NCBI RefSeq assembly: GCF_014905175.1
Contig: NC_057789.1
Coordinates: forward strand, 10,044,001-10,108,000
Length of the DNA: 64,000 nt
Direction of reading: 5' to 3'
Source: Aphidius gifuensis
Taxonomy: Eukaryota; Arthropoda; Insecta; Hymenoptera; Braconidae
The notes beneath the pieces were generated by a model. That model was not told the origin of the DNA. It ran no database searches and saw only the letters and a program-made list of their open reading frames with translations. The position numbers were made by a program, and so were the translations under genes. Shown one piece after another: positions 1 through 11,622 of the stretch; position 1 is the stretch's first letter, and every line of letters starts with the position of its first letter.

Positions 1-169
1 ATATCAAAAATTTATATGAATTATATAATCTTTATTGCAATGATTTTAGCCAATAAATAAAATATCAAACAACCAAAATAACTTATAATTTTCAATTACA
101 AAAATATCGGACAAAGAAGAAATATTTTAAGTCTTTGAAATAAAAATTATCAGTCAAAGTGACAAGGAT

Positions 170-700
170 TTTAGAGCTGGAAGAGCTGGTGAGAGCGGGG
201 TCAGTACCACTGACGAACTGACCGAGATATTGGGTCAGTTGCACAAGCTAACCGTGGGATAGGTCGGGAATATTCGGGGTTGTTCGAGGGTGCGTTTACT
301 CCCTTGGTTCTTTTCCTATATTCCTGACCTTTCTCTAACTTTTGATTGGTCAACCACGATGACGTGATATTAATATTAGTTCTAATATTATTTATATTTA
401 TATTATTATAACATGAGTGGTATCGGGAGAATCCTGGTAATTTTATAGGATTCTGTCGATATCACTCATTATATTATTTTATCACCTTATTTAATAATTT
501 TATTTGGCGGCATTCTCCGCTTAGGAATAGTGCCGGCTCTCGTATATATTCAAGGATGCAAAACCTCTAGCTCCCCTGAACGTGTTTCTTCTGTACTACG
601 CTAGATGGAGTTAGGGGTGTTGAAATGCACCCTGAATATATAATGAATTACAACAAAAATAATAAAAATAAAAAAAGTTTGGCGCTGACAGTAAAATTCG
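170..700. mobile_element. GC-richer LTR-like remnant
   Basis: This stretch is clearly richer in GC than its surroundings and has no open reading frame. It holds a TATA-like CGTATATATTCAAG near 541-554, and a T-to-A-rich tail ending TTACAAC near 645-651. About 29 bases downstream, TTTGGCGCTGACAGT (near 678) resembles a tRNA primer-binding site of a gypsy-type retroelement (a TGG followed by an acceptor-stem-like sequence). That arrangement fits a degraded LTR followed by the start of an internal region, but I cannot define both LTR ends or a target duplication. It could also be an unrelated repeat. No gene seen. Confidence 0.3.
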
Positions 701-1124
701 AGTGAAATTCGAGAGATTACCCTTGTAGACCTCCATGAGCGCAGGATATTACGATACATACATATAAATGTATAAAATAGAAAACTATAAATAAGCTATA
801 AGCTGAAACTATTATAAGTTGTAATGAAATTATTATCAGTTGTAATGAAATTATTATTATGAGTTATAATTTATAGTTAATGGCTTGATTTTTTGATTCA
901 TGAATAAATGCGATATAATATTGCTGTTTTGTTAGTTAAAAAAAAAATTTATTTAAAATTTTTTTCGAAACTTATGAAATTTTATTCGAATTATTTGAGT
1001 TTAGAAATTTAAGAAAAGATGATTTAATTTCAGCTATTGGAAAACTATGTGATATTGCGATATTAAATTGAGCGAATGGACTGGTGCCAAAAATTATCAT
1101 AATTTATAAGTGCTGATTGAGTCT
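701..1124. other. AT-rich spacer, no gene seen
   Basis: AT-rich sequence with short direct repeats of a TTATAAGTTGTAATGAAATTATT type (800-860). A 14-mer GTAGACCTCCATGA (near 726) recurs near 17765. No coding potential recognised. Confidence 0.5.
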
Positions 1125-2108
1125 CCCGGGTAAAAATCATTATGTCTCTCGGAGATATTTGAGAGATCTCTGAAATGTCTCTTAGTCAAGTCTCGTTTGT
1201 GGCACGATCCGAGACTTGGCTGAGAGACTATGTTAAAGTCTCTATAATATCTTTGTCTCTCCTAAGAAAAATCTGGTAGAAAAAAAATGTAGGCAATTAA
1301 ACCCATGAATTTTATAACATAATAAATCTAAAAGTGTACTTTAAAAATAAAAAATACTTGTTTGTAGATTGATAAAAAAAAAAAAATGTAATATTTTTTT
1401 TTTAATTCATTTATTATTATTGATTGGTTAATTTTTTTTTACAATAAAATTTATGTTTTAGATGAATTTTGAGTTTATTAAAATTATTGTAAATTTATAA
1501 TCAATACGGCTTAATTTATATGATATCGCTTTTTATTATTTTTATATAGTTTTTATTTTTTAGATTTTGTAGAGACTTTAACACAGTCTCTAATATCTCC
1601 GAGAGACATAATTATTTTTCAAAGAAAGATTTATTAGAGACAAAGATTTTATAGATTTTTATCATAGTCTCTCAGCCAAGTCTCGGATCATGCTGAAAAC
1701 AAGACTTGACTGAGAGACATTTCAGAGATCTCTCTAATATCTCCGAGAGACATAATTATTTTTCAAAGAAAGATTTATTAGAGACGAAGATTTTAGAATT
1801 TAGAATTTATTAAAATTATTGTAAATTTATAATCAATACGGCTTAATTTATATGATATCGCTTTTTTATTTTTTATATAGTTTCTTTATTTTTTTTAAAT
1901 TTTGTAGAGACTTTAACACAGTCTCTCTAATATCTCCGAGAAACATAATTATTTTTCAAAGAAAGATTTATTAGAGACAAAGATTTTATAGAGACTTTAA
2001 CATAGTCTCTCAGCCAAGTCTCGGATCGTGCCACAAACGAGACTTGACTAAGAGACATTTCAGAGATCTCTCAAATATCTCCGAGAGACATAATGATTTT
2101 TACCCGGG
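1125..2108. mobile_element. Non-autonomous inverted-repeat element, CCCGGGTAAAAAT ends
   Basis: The left end CCCGGGTAAAAATCATTATG (from 1125) is the reverse complement of the right end (to 2108). The inverted similarity runs about 130 bp inward through GAGATATTTGAGAGATCTCTGA-type sequence on both sides. The interior is full of short palindromic words built on GAGACT, AGAGATCTCT and CTCGGAGATAT, and about 170 bp is tandemly duplicated (about 1550-1790 and 1870-2060). Flanks AGTCT (1120-1124) and AGTTT (2109-2113) could be a 5-bp target duplication with one change. There is no transposase ORF, so it is a MITE-like element moved in trans. Its ends resemble those at 11368, 13103 and 24685. Confidence 0.8.
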
Positions 2109-2755
2109 AGTTTAATAATAGCTGTTTAATATCAGTTTACTGATTTGCTTATAAATTTCGTGATATTGCCATTGATATGTAAATGATGTAATGATAAATA
2201 CAGCTTTATATTTATTTATTTTTTTATAAAAAAAAAGTACAATTATGATCAAGATTAATTTGTTTTTTTCACATATTAATTTAAATTTTGTTAGTTATTT
2301 ATTTTTCTTATACATTTATGATAATCATTTTTAATATTAATTACTATCAATCGTTGGTTGAATATATTTTTGTTATACTTATATAAATGACCTTACGATT
2401 ACAGTAAAAAGCTAAATAAGTATGATGTTTCTTGTGTAGTTTGTATTTTTTTTAACTATCTGAATATCAAGATATTGCTATTTTTACTGAAAAACTAGTT
2501 GGAAAACAACCATAGTTATTTTAGAAACTATTTTGAGTGTTTGAAATGAAAATAACTTAATTTCACATGACGTAATATATATATGAATGTATGAAATAGG
2601 AAACTAGAAATGATAACAAGTTGTGATTTCTATATTATTTAAGAATTTTTAAAATCGCAAATAACGAAATAAAGCATCATATAAAATATTTATTTTTAAA
2701 TCTTTAAATTCAAAACCAGTCAAACATCTTCTATAATGTATTTTTTATAATGACA
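2109..2755. other. AT-rich spacer, no gene seen
   Basis: AT-rich sequence with a few TATATA tracts. I see no coding, RNA or repeat signal beyond low complexity. Confidence 0.5.
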
Positions 2756-2759
2756 ACTC

Positions 2760-3835
2760 ATAAATCTTAAATTTATTCTTCAATATATTTATTGAATCTG
2801 TTGTTGAATTGCTCTCCTGAATATTGAGTCGATAAAGTGCTGGTAGATTATTCGAGATTTCTGAGTTAAGATAATTTAGTCAATTGTTTGACAAGCCTAG
2901 CACTTGAAGATTTTCAAGGCCAGTGAATATATTTTTTGGTAACGATGTTATATGATTTCCATTTATCAAAAGGTCCTTGAGATGTGATAAGTTACTAAAA
3001 ATACCTGGTTGAAGACAATTTAGTTTATTGAACTTTAGGTAAAATATTTTGAGTTCATCAAGACCGTTGAATATATCGCTTGATAATGCTGGTAGTCTGT
3101 TAGAGCTGATATAAAGTCTTTAAGAAATTATTAAAGGTACCTGATTGGAGGCAATTTAATCGATTGTATGATAAATTTAATTCTTCAAGTTTTTCAAGAG
3201 CGTTGAATATCGCTTGGCAATGCTGCTAGCTTATGCAAGTCCAAATTAAGATTCGATAAATTATCAAAAGTACCTGACTCAAGATAATCGATTCGGTTGT
3301 GCGACAAATAGAGCTTTGAAGATTTTTAAAGCTAACGAATGTATCTCTTAAAAGAACATTCAATTTTCCCAGGTAATATTAATTTTATAACTATCCGGAT
3401 TTTCATTGAGCAATGCACAAATTGTCGAATTATAAAAAAGTATTTTTTTGTTACCAAAATATCTATCAGAAAATCGGCTGTAATAGATGCCAAAGTAATG
3501 TCATCAAATAGTTTTCTTAAATCATCAACTACAACTGCCTGATTTTTATTATATTTATATTCGAATAATTCTCGTCACTTTTCCAATAATTAATAAATTA
3601 TCTGGTACATTGTCTTCATTAAATTCCATTATAGATTTCAATGTCTTTAATAAATCAGCTGATTTAACAAGATCTTTTTGATTCATTCCAAATATTAATT
3701 TTCTTCTTTGGATTTGACATATCAATAATTGTATTATTATCACTTGACGATTTATTCGGTATATTTGGTGCAATAGTCGAAGTTGTTTGTGAATTCATTT
3801 CACTTAAGCCCTGAAAATTAAAAGATATGCGTGAA
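2760..3835 (-). pseudogene. Decayed leucine-rich-repeat protein gene
   Basis: On the minus strand, 3340 to about 2880 encodes consecutive leucine-rich repeats of the type LxxLxLSxNxLxxLxxGTFxxL. Examples are LYLSHNRIDYLESGTFDNLS, LSYNRLNCLQSGTF and LKFNKLNCLQPGIFSNLSHL, followed by GLENLQVLGLSNN. The repeats lie in different frames, broken by at least two frameshifts (near 3210 and 3130) and ended by a TGA after LSNN (near 2880). Upstream, 3780-3400 has two more open segments. One starts MNSQTTSTIAPNIP and continues in a shifted frame; the other contains DDLRKLFDDITLASITADF. They may be the same gene's N-terminal part, but I recognise no domain there. LRR proteins usually act in extracellular or receptor binding; no function can be assigned to this copy. 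It is a pseudogene unless the sequence has several errors. Confidence 0.6.
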
Positions 3836-5440
3836 TTATTTCAATTCCAGAGAAAACTTGATATCAACAGCTTTGTCATTTTTAATTTTTACTGTCTATT
3901 TTTAATTTCAATTTCCACTAAAATTAATAAATATTAATGTAAATTATTTGATTTTATTCAAATATTTCAAATAAAAAATCTCGATCTTTTGAGTGATAAT
4001 TCAACATTGAATTCAATAATAAGAATATCTTCATCTTTCATTAAACTTTTTTTTTGGAAAAATAAATTTCTTTAGATACAAAAAAAAAAAAAAATAATAT
4101 AAATTATAACTTTTTTAAAACTATTTTTATAATAAAGTATGTATGATGTAAAAGAAAAAATATATAAATTTGTCTCGTAGAAATTAGAATGATATAAATG
4201 AATTGTAGTGATTAAAAAAAATAATTCATAAATAAATAAAATAATAATAAATTACTGTGTTGGTTATAATGAAAAAGTAAAACCAAAAATTAAAAAATAA
4301 CTGTGGTAAAAATTATAAGGATAAAAAAAAAACATTTAAAATATTTCCATTTGTTAACTTAGAAACTAAGTATAGATAATTTCGTTGTTGTTTATACTGC
4401 AGTGTATACTGTCCAACTAGTGACGAGCAAATGGACTGCAAAACTTATCATAACTTATATGGGCTGATTGATTCGGCTTTATATCAGTTTACTCGACTGC
4501 TTATATGAAAGATTCTGCTATTAAAATTCGGAGCATATACGATAGTAAATATTATGATATTGATAAGGGTAACCTGAGTCATCTCAAAATTTTTATTTTA
4601 ATATTTATCAAGTGCAAAAAATGGATGAATAAAATTTTTTTAATTTAGTTAATTTATTAATTTTATTCTACTTGTCTGTGAGTTTTTTGTATGAATTTTT
4701 ATTCATTTATTTTTTACGATTTAAACATTGTAATTTCCTAGCAAATTGTTATTCAAACAACGACAAATATTTTAATGATTATTTTGAGTGATTGTAATGC
4801 AAATATGTTAATTTTATTTTACGTTACATAAATGTATGACCCGGGAAGAAATCAGATGTCAATTTGAAATCATTTTTTGTCGTCAACTTGAGGTCGAAAA
4901 TAACTCTTTTTGATTCGGAATTGACTTGCTGCTGACTGGCGTGTCGTTCGACACATTACACAAAAATGGTTCTTAATTTCGTTAGTTCATATTCACATCA
5001 TCGTTTATGAATAATAATAGAATTTTTATTGATCAAAAAATTGCGAGTAAAGTGATGTGTTTATTGGGTTCAATTGAATTGTGTTTTTTTCCAAAATTTA
5101 AATAAAAATTAATTAACAAAGAATGAGATCATAATCGATGGTGGTGGCAAAATTGATAGTGATGATGACAATCCTGATAGACGTGGTAAAAATTATGATT
5201 CTGGTAATGGCAATGATGATTGCATGTAAATTTAAGTTAACTTTTAATCTTGTCTGTTTTAATGTAATTAAAAATTATTAAAAAATTAATAGAATTAAAA
5301 AAGTTCAAATACCTGAAAAATCTTTTTCAAAACGTTTCACATGTTTTAGTTTAAATTAAAAAATTTGTAATTGAAAATGTTTTGTTCATAAATGTCTATG
5401 ACCTACGGGAAATTTATCAATTAATAAACCCAATCATTTA
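3836..5440. other. AT-rich spacer with one isolated element end
   Basis: No gene recognised. A lone CCCGGGAAGAAATCAGATG near 4852 resembles the left end of the element at 1125, but no matching right end was found. A (GATGGT/GATGAT)-rich patch lies at 5135-5225. Confidence 0.45.
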
Positions 5441-5445
5441 ATCTC

Positions 5446-5590
5446 AGGTATAGAAACGACTCTCGAGAATCGAGGCTTAGAGCCGGATTGACGTCAAAAG
5501 CCGAGCTCGATTCTATGTCGGAATTATATGCGCTATTCGGCTTCGGAACGAGGCTAAAATCCGCGAGGCTACAACGAGTTAAAAAAAAAA
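5446..5590. mobile_element. Fragment related to the 9.2-16.7 kb composite element
   Basis: The CGAGGCTTAGAGCCGGATTGACGT-type sequence with GAGCTCGATTCTATGTCG and CGAGGCTAAAA matches the terminal inverted repeat at 9240-9330 and its mirror near 16600-16680. It is preceded by CAGGTATAGAAACGA, a diverged form of the CCCAGGTAGAAATTAG end. GC content is far above the flanks. Confidence 0.55.
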
Positions 5591-5689
5591 AAGTTGTAAA
5601 AAACTAAAAATTGTTGTTTCTTTGTTTATTTATGATAGTTTCATCATAAATAATGACAATACTGTTAATTATAATTAATTTAATAACAT

Positions 5690-5945
5690 TATGTGGTAAG
5701 CTATATATCAATTCGTTAGTCACATCTTTTCCTTATATGTATAAGCAGTAGCTATAGCTACTGCTTGTCCTAAGAGTCTAAGACATTTATTTACTTAACA
5801 AATAAAATACATGTAATTTATAAATTGAAAAGTCTAAAGACAAGCAGTAGCTAAGGAAAAGATGAAGCTAAGGAATTAATGTAGCAAAAGAAATTGTGTG
5901 GTAAGCTATACAGTATAATTGCTTAGCCACTTCTTCATGAAATAA
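5690..5945. mobile_element. MITE with TTAGCTACATCTTTTCC arms
   Basis: Arms of the type GCAGTAGCTAAGGAAAAGATG (5848-5870) and its inverted counterpart ACATCTTTTCCTTA (5722-5735) flank an AT-rich centre with ATACATGTAATTTATAAATTG. A direct copy of GTGGTAAGCTATA follows on the right (5898). The same arm sequence recurs near 10934-11159, 14385-14640 and 15890-16050. No ORF. Confidence 0.65.
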
Positions 5946-6893
5946 TTTATCAGATCATACTTAAATCAATATTACATCACACAAACGTATTAATTAATTA
6001 ATTAGTTGTAATTTTCTAAAATAAAATCGACTCTACATTCAAAAAAAGCTCTGTATTGAAAAAAAGAAAATATTTTATAAACCCTTTATTTATAAATTAG
6101 TTTTTTTTTTGACTCCACATAAAAATTTTTTAAGTGTATAAAATGAAGGACTTAGTTTTTTTTAGCCGATAAAAAAAATTTTCAAGTTTTTTGTTAAATA
6201 TAGTACTTTGGTCTTGGATTCGAGGACTTTTTTAATGTTCACAACGTATCCAGAGAAAAGTCTTGAAATTAAAAACTTTTTCCAGACCAAATTTGAATAT
6301 CCTGACAAAAAAAATAGCCTGTCCTGAATATCAGGACTTTTGCCAGAGTGAAATCAAAGGCTTCAATCAAAATAATACTTTTGTCGTCAAATTCGTACGT
6401 TTTTAGGCCTTTTCCATACTTTCAATACTTTTTCTATACTTTTTTAGGCCTCAAGACTTTTTCCGTACTTAAAACTTTTATCCTCGGCAACTGCACAAGC
6501 AACACGTAGAATCAAATTTAAACTTAAACATAATATTTAAATTTTAAATCTCAATTTATGTTTATAATATAAATAAATATATTAAATAAATAATTAAAAT
6601 AAGATATAATTACAATTATATAATTTTTCATTAATTAAAAGTACAGTATTGCCATCTAGTGGCAAAATTTAAACGTAAGTCAAGGCACATTTATCTGCCG
6701 AGGCACATTTTTTTTAGCCTAGGAGGCACATTCTTAGTTTGTGCTGTGGCGATGTGACGTAAAAGTGCTGAGGCCCTGTTGTGTTTGCTCGAGTACGATC
6801 GACTGTCGACCGTATACATATTCATACATATTATTACTTTGTGTCTACAAGTTATATATACTTAATAAATTTAAAAAAATTAAAAAAAACACA
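5946..6893. other. AT-rich spacer and likely 5' leader of the 6894 gene
   Basis: Mostly T/A-rich with a locally repeated ACTTTT(T)C(C/A) word between 6190 and 6480. GCCATCTAGTGGC lies at 6651-6663. Sequence from 6720 to 6860 is GC-richer (GTGCTGTGGCGATGTGACG and on) and could be the promoter or first exon of the ORF at 6894. Confidence 0.35.
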
Positions 6894-7205
6894 ATGCCTA
6901 ATCAAGATTCTTTAGTATTATTTTTATACCTTATATTTTTAAGTGTTCTATTAACTGTTGTACGTATTGTTACTTATCGTATATTAGACAGAATGTGTGA
7001 CTATATATGTATTAAAATTTGCCCGAGCTGGTGTTCATCAACTGAACCGTACGATAACGATGAACATTCACCAACATCGGACAACGATTGGATGATTCCA
7101 GCACCTGCTCCACCAACTAGTAATGCCACCAATGATGTAGCTGTATCATCATCATTAGAAATCACACAGACAACACCCATAAACCCTACCATACTCAACG
7201 CTTGA
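6894..7205 (+). CDS. Small single-pass membrane protein, unknown
   Basis: An intact 103-residue reading frame. I chose the ATG at 6894 because it lies in an insect-like context (ACACAATGCC); an upstream in-frame start at 6741 would add a run with no protein-like character. Residues about 6-28 are strongly hydrophobic (LVLFLYLIFLSVLLTVVRIV) and should form one membrane segment or signal anchor. A short Cys-rich stretch follows (MCDYICIKICPSWC), then a Ser/Thr/Pro/Asp/Asn-rich tail. The Cys-rich juxtamembrane patch could be palmitoylated (inference). Codon use looks protein-like and unlike the flanking low-complexity DNA. I do not recognise a family. No neighbour suggests a role. It may be a lineage-specific gene or one exon of a longer one. 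Confidence 0.5.
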   Translation: MPNQDSLVLFLYLIFLSVLLTVVRIVTYRILDRMCDYICIKICPSWCSSTEPYDNDEHSPTSDNDWMIPAPAPPTSNATNDVAVSSSLEITQTTPINPTILNA

Positions 7206-7605
7206 TGTTATTTTTTTCGTTCATCTATGTAAGTCTTATTATAGATTGAATATCCTTTTTTGAATATCTCATATAATAACACAAAGACTAACTACATCAC
7301 TGTTTTTGTAAAATATAATTATGTATATTTTACAAATATAATTATCCCGGGTAGAAAATAATATATTTACCTATATAGTTATTACGATAACAAAAAACAA
7401 TTGAAATTTTTAGATATCGTAAAAATACCTATGGAATTGAAAATAATGATAATTGTATCTAACTACAATTATATCTCTATTGCAAGCTTTTTTTTTATAC
7501 AAACGATTACCTCGTCGAAAGTTATGACACTTATGCCTTACTCCTTAGCTGTGCTGTGAATAGCAGCCCAGGGATAGAATAGAGAGACTCTCTGGCGTCT
7601 CTCTG
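7206..7605. other. Spacer with isolated CCCGGGTAGAAAATA end
   Basis: Contains CCCGGGTAGAAAATA (near 7346), another isolated copy of the element terminus seen at 1125. No partner end recognised. No gene seen. Confidence 0.4.
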
Positions 7606-8530
7606 CACGGAGAGAAAAAAATATTATGTTTTACTATGCTACTGTAGTACCGGTGGATGTTTTCGGATTTTTGATAAGATATAATATTTTTTTTATATTT
7701 TTTATTATTTATTTTATATATTTTAATAAAGGCACATATAGTAAATTAAATCATTTGTAATCAAACTATGGAACAAGATTTTTTTACTGAAGACATAGTC
7801 GAAAGTACTCACGAAATCTTTTTTTTTTAATAAGCTGTAGATACAAAGTGCTATGTGTAAATTAATGTTTATTATGTTAGCATAGTAGAATTGACAATTG
7901 ACGCTCGTTAAAATAATCATTCGGTACCTAAATTCGAACAATGTTATTTATACTACTCATCAATTTTCAAAAGTACGATTCCCGATTTAATTTTTATTGT
8001 GTGTTTTATATTAATTACGATATTTGAAGCGAATTTTACTATGTTCACATGGTAAAAAATGCAGAAAGACGAAATACCAAACAAAAGAGTCAATTTTAAG
8101 TTGATTCCAGTTAAGTCCTGTAGCTGAGCGGTCTAAAGCGTACCCGATAACACGTCAATACATACTTCGTCGGTTCGATCCCCGATCAGAGTGTGAAAAA
8201 AAAAAAAAAATAAAACTAAACAAAACAAAAGTTTCTGTGTTAATAATACAACAGAAAAAAAATTGACGAATTTTTAAAATATTTTTTTAATCAAATATAT
8301 TTTTGACTATACAACATAGTACTTTTTATTTTAAACGCATGGTCATTTTTACGATTGAGTATTATGATACTTACTACGTCTGATTAAACTTCTCAAACAT
8401 AGTAAAACGCACTGTTTACATGATAAATGTTGCTAAATTTCCCAAAACATCCACCAGTACTATAAAACATAGTAAAATCCAGTGTCTTTTTTTAGTAAAA
8501 CCTAATATTTTTTTCTCTCTGACATGTCAG
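7606..8530. mobile_element. Inverted-repeat element, CACGGAGAGAAAAAAATATTA ends
   Basis: The left end CACGGAGAGAAAAAAATATTA, then TTTTACTATGCTACTGTAGTA and CCGGTGGATGTTTTCGG, is mirrored at the right end near 8440-8525 (CCGAAACATCC-like, then TACTATG, then TTTTTTTCTCTC). The inverted arms are about 80 bp with an indel. No transposase is visible. It carries a tRNA-like sequence with a poly(A) tail (8113-8206). Exact right boundary and target duplication unresolved; the element may be hAT-like, but that is a guess. Confidence 0.55.
8113..8206 (+). repeat. tRNA-like SINE head with poly(A) tail
   Basis: Box A-like TAGCTGAGCGGTCTAAAG and box B-like GGTTCGATCCC are spaced as in a tRNA. The sequence ends in AGTGTG followed by a run of about 14 A. 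The acceptor and T stems do not pair properly, so this is a tRNA-derived retroposon or pseudogene, not a functional tRNA. Confidence 0.5.
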
Positions 8531-8763
8531 AGAGTGTATAGAACAAAAGTTTGTATTATTACTAACTAACGCACTTATAAGTGCAATTGCTGTTACTAAC
8601 TAAATTTATATGAAAATTAAAAGAGTATTTCATAACCGTTGAATTATTGAAACCAACTACTCTTACTTCGGAATTATAAAATAAGGATAAATTAGAGCTT
8701 GTTATAGTTATATATATTCGGGAAAAAAATAGAAACAAAACACGCATTACTCGTATCTTAGCC

Positions 8764-8825
8764 AGGGTTTAAGCCGAAGCCTCCTACGTGACAATCTGGA
8801 ACCTTGCCTACTCGACCACAGCAGT
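8764..8825 (-). repeat. tRNA-like sequence, minus strand
   Basis: Read on the minus strand it has box A-like TGGTCGAGTAGGCAAGGT and box B-like GGCTTAAACCC about 30 bases apart. No acceptor pairing. Likely a tRNA-derived SINE fragment. Confidence 0.35.
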
Positions 8826-9741
8826 AATAATACTTATAAACACAAAACTATTGATTTAGACGTTCAAATATATTTTTTTAAATTCTTAATAATTAACTTC
8901 TGGCTTAATTGTAAGTTTCTTAACTCAATAAATTTAATTGGAATTCTTTTTTTACTGTTCAACAACCAGCTAAATTTTAACGTTATTTCCATATCCATGT
9001 TTACTGATTTTTTCTTTCCTGTTTTTTTTTTTCAGATATCAAAAAAAATGGAAAAATATTAAGTAATTGATGGAACTTTACGAAAAAATTTTTTTTTACT
9101 TTCAACCTCTGCAGCAGCAGCAACTACTTATACTGAGATTTAGAAAAAATCGTCGAAAACGATCATACGACTACCTCACGATACCGACAATAATAATTAA
9201 GTGACCGTTTTAAAAATATATAAACCCAGGTAGAAATTAGTCTCGGGGATTGAGGCTTTACGCTCGGATCGACGTCGACAGCGAGCTCTATTCGATGTCG
9301 AAATGTTACGCTATTCGACGTCGAAACGACACTAAAACGAGACTAAACAAGGGAGAGAAAGAAAAAAGTGGGAAAAAACTTATAAAACGTTGATTTTTTA
9401 CTGTTTCATATAAATTTAATATAAATTATAAAAAAACTAATAATTATTATTGATAGAACAACGAAATTATTGAATTATGAGGTATTTTCTTATTCAGTCT
9501 CGGCGTAACCGCTTTTGAGCCTCGATCCAACGTCGAAACGAGACTAAAACGAGGCTAAAAAAAAAAAGACAAAATTGGAGCCGCAAACATGCGCTAATTA
9601 ATACTGCGCATCTTATATTCGTTAATTTTTTAACTCATTTATCACATCAATCTTATTTGTTAATGAGGTAAAGTACCAAGGAAAAGCAGTACCTAAAAAA
9701 ATAATGTTGCTTATCCCATAATTCTTTTGGCTACATTAATT

Positions 9742-10929
9742 GAGGGTCTGGATGCAATAACACGTCGAGCGCTCGAAGTCAAGAAAATGCTATGTTGCTG
9801 TGGGTGGAAAATAAGAAAAATTAAAATTGAAAAATTAAAAAAAAAAAAAATACAGTCGTCGATAAAATTAAAAAATACATGTTTTTCTCCAAATGAACTT
9901 TTTTATATGATAATTAGTTTACGGGATAAAAAATAAAAACGAATTTTTTTTTTTTGAAAAAAATACTTTTTTTTAATCATATAACTCGAGACAACTTCTT
10001 TAAAAAGTAATAAATCGACTTGAAATTTTGACTGTAGCTTCATTATAAGCTACCGATTGCAACAGTATAATAAAAAAACTCATTTATCCATATTGTTTAA
10101 TTTTTATTATATTATTATTTAACGTCGAGGAAAAATTCAATTTGTCTAACTTTGAATGAAAAAAGAGTCGGAGAAATTTAAAAATTGAGTAACTTGTCAG
10201 TGGCAATATTGTTGAGCAGTATATCAAGAAGTTTTTTACAAATTTCCAGATATTTTTAATAATTATTTACTGAGTTATTAATTTAACAACAAATTGCGAG
10301 CTGCCGTATGCGTGATCGTCAACCCCCTCTCTCGCGAACGCGTATGTTCGCGCGTTTGTATATCCATATAAATACAAACAGTATACGCGCAATTTGTTGT
10401 TAAATTAATAACTCAGTAAATAATTAATAAAAATATCTGAAAATTTGTAAAAAACTTCTTGATATACTGCTCAACAATATTGCCACTGACAAGTTACTCA
10501 ATTTTTAAATTTCTCCGACTCTTTTTTCATTCAAAGTTAGACAAATTGAATTTTTCCTCGACGTTAAATAATAATATAATAAAAATTAAACAATATGGAT
10601 AAATGAGTTTTTTTATTATACTGTTGCAATCGGTAGCTTATAATGAAGCTACAGTCAAAATTTCAAGTCGATTTATTACTTTTTAAAGAAGTTGTTTCGA
10701 GTTATATGATTAAAAAAAAGTATTTTTTTCAAAAAAAAAAATTTCGTTTTTATTTTTTATCCCGTAAACTAATTATCATATAAAAAAGTTTATTTGGAGA
10801 AAAACATGTATTTTTTAATTTTATTGACGACTGTATTTTTTTTTTTTTAATTTTTCTTATTTTCCACCCACAGCAACATAGCATTTTCTTGACTTCGAGC
10901 GCTCGACGTGTTATTGCATCCAGACCCTC
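9742..10929. mobile_element. Giant hairpin element, about 560-bp arms
   Basis: GAGGGTCTGGATGCAATAAC at 9742 is exactly mirrored to 10929, and the two arms (to about 10298, and from about 10388) match almost base for base. They enclose an 89-bp spacer that is itself palindromic (TCGCGAACGCGTATGTTCGCG). It is flanked by AATT on both sides (9738-9741 and 10930-10933). Neighbouring copies of the host MITE show the uninterrupted sequence ACATTAATTTCTTAGC, which supports insertion at AATT. The arms carry a short reading frame (GLDAITRRALEVKKML) that is probably incidental. Such near-identity between arms implies a recent insertion or ongoing arm conversion. Confidence 0.75.
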
Positions 10930-10933
10930 AATT

Positions 10934-11159
10934 TCTTAGCTACATGTTTTCCTTAGCTTCTGCTTTTTCTTTAACATTATTATTTATTTGACAACATTGT
11001 GCGGTAAGCAACATTAATTTCTTAGCTACATCTTTTCCTTAGCTGCTTTGACATTTTAATTTATCAAATAAATAATATACATGTATGATTTTATTTTTGG
11101 AAAATAAAAATGTCCAAGGAAAAGCAGTAGCTAAGGAAAAGATGTAGCTAAGGAATTAA
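10934..11159. mobile_element. MITE with TTAGCTACATCTTTTCC arms, copy 2
   Basis: Two partly overlapping units. TTTCTTAGCTACATGTTTTCC (10932) and GTGCGGTAAGCAACATTAAT (11000) lead into the arm, then the ATAATATACATGTATGATTT centre and the mirrored arm CAAGGAAAAGCAGTAGCTAA, ending AAGGAATTAA at 11159. Forms part of the left inverted arm of the composite block; its mirror is at 15835-16030. Confidence 0.65.
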
Positions 11160-11622
11160 GGCGGTATGTAAATCCCAAAGTAGGATGACTCTTTGGGTGC
11201 AACCGGGCGCTCTGATAACCATAATTGAAAAAAATAATAAACGCCCCCTAATGTCTAAAATTTTTATACTTCACTGCCGCGTCTTTAGGAGTATGAGTGT
11301 GGGTGGCTCGTATTTACACACACTAATTTACTTCAGCAGATTTTCAATGCTTCACCCGGTACTTTTTCCCGAGTGGAAATTTCAGTCCGATTCGGATCCA
11401 GGTCGGATCCGGTTTACCTGATTACATATCCGAATCGGATCAGGCTGGCCGGATAATTTGGATTTTACATCCAAAACGGATCCGATTTTACATCCAAAGC
11501 GGATCCGATTTTATGCTTAAACTGGATCCGAATTTATATTTAAACCGGACCCGAATTTTGTTTTAAAAAAATTTTGATTTAAAAAAAAAAATATGTTAGC
11601 TTTTTTCAATTATTTCTTTTAA

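Noticed and set aside
8113..8206. Functional tRNA gene
   Set aside because: Acceptor and T stems do not pair and a poly(A) tail follows; better read as a tRNA-derived retroposon.
9727..9936. Short ORF in the hairpin arm (GLDAITRRALEVKKML...)
   Set aside because: Runs into poly-Lys from an A tract, is mirrored by the other arm, and shows no domain.
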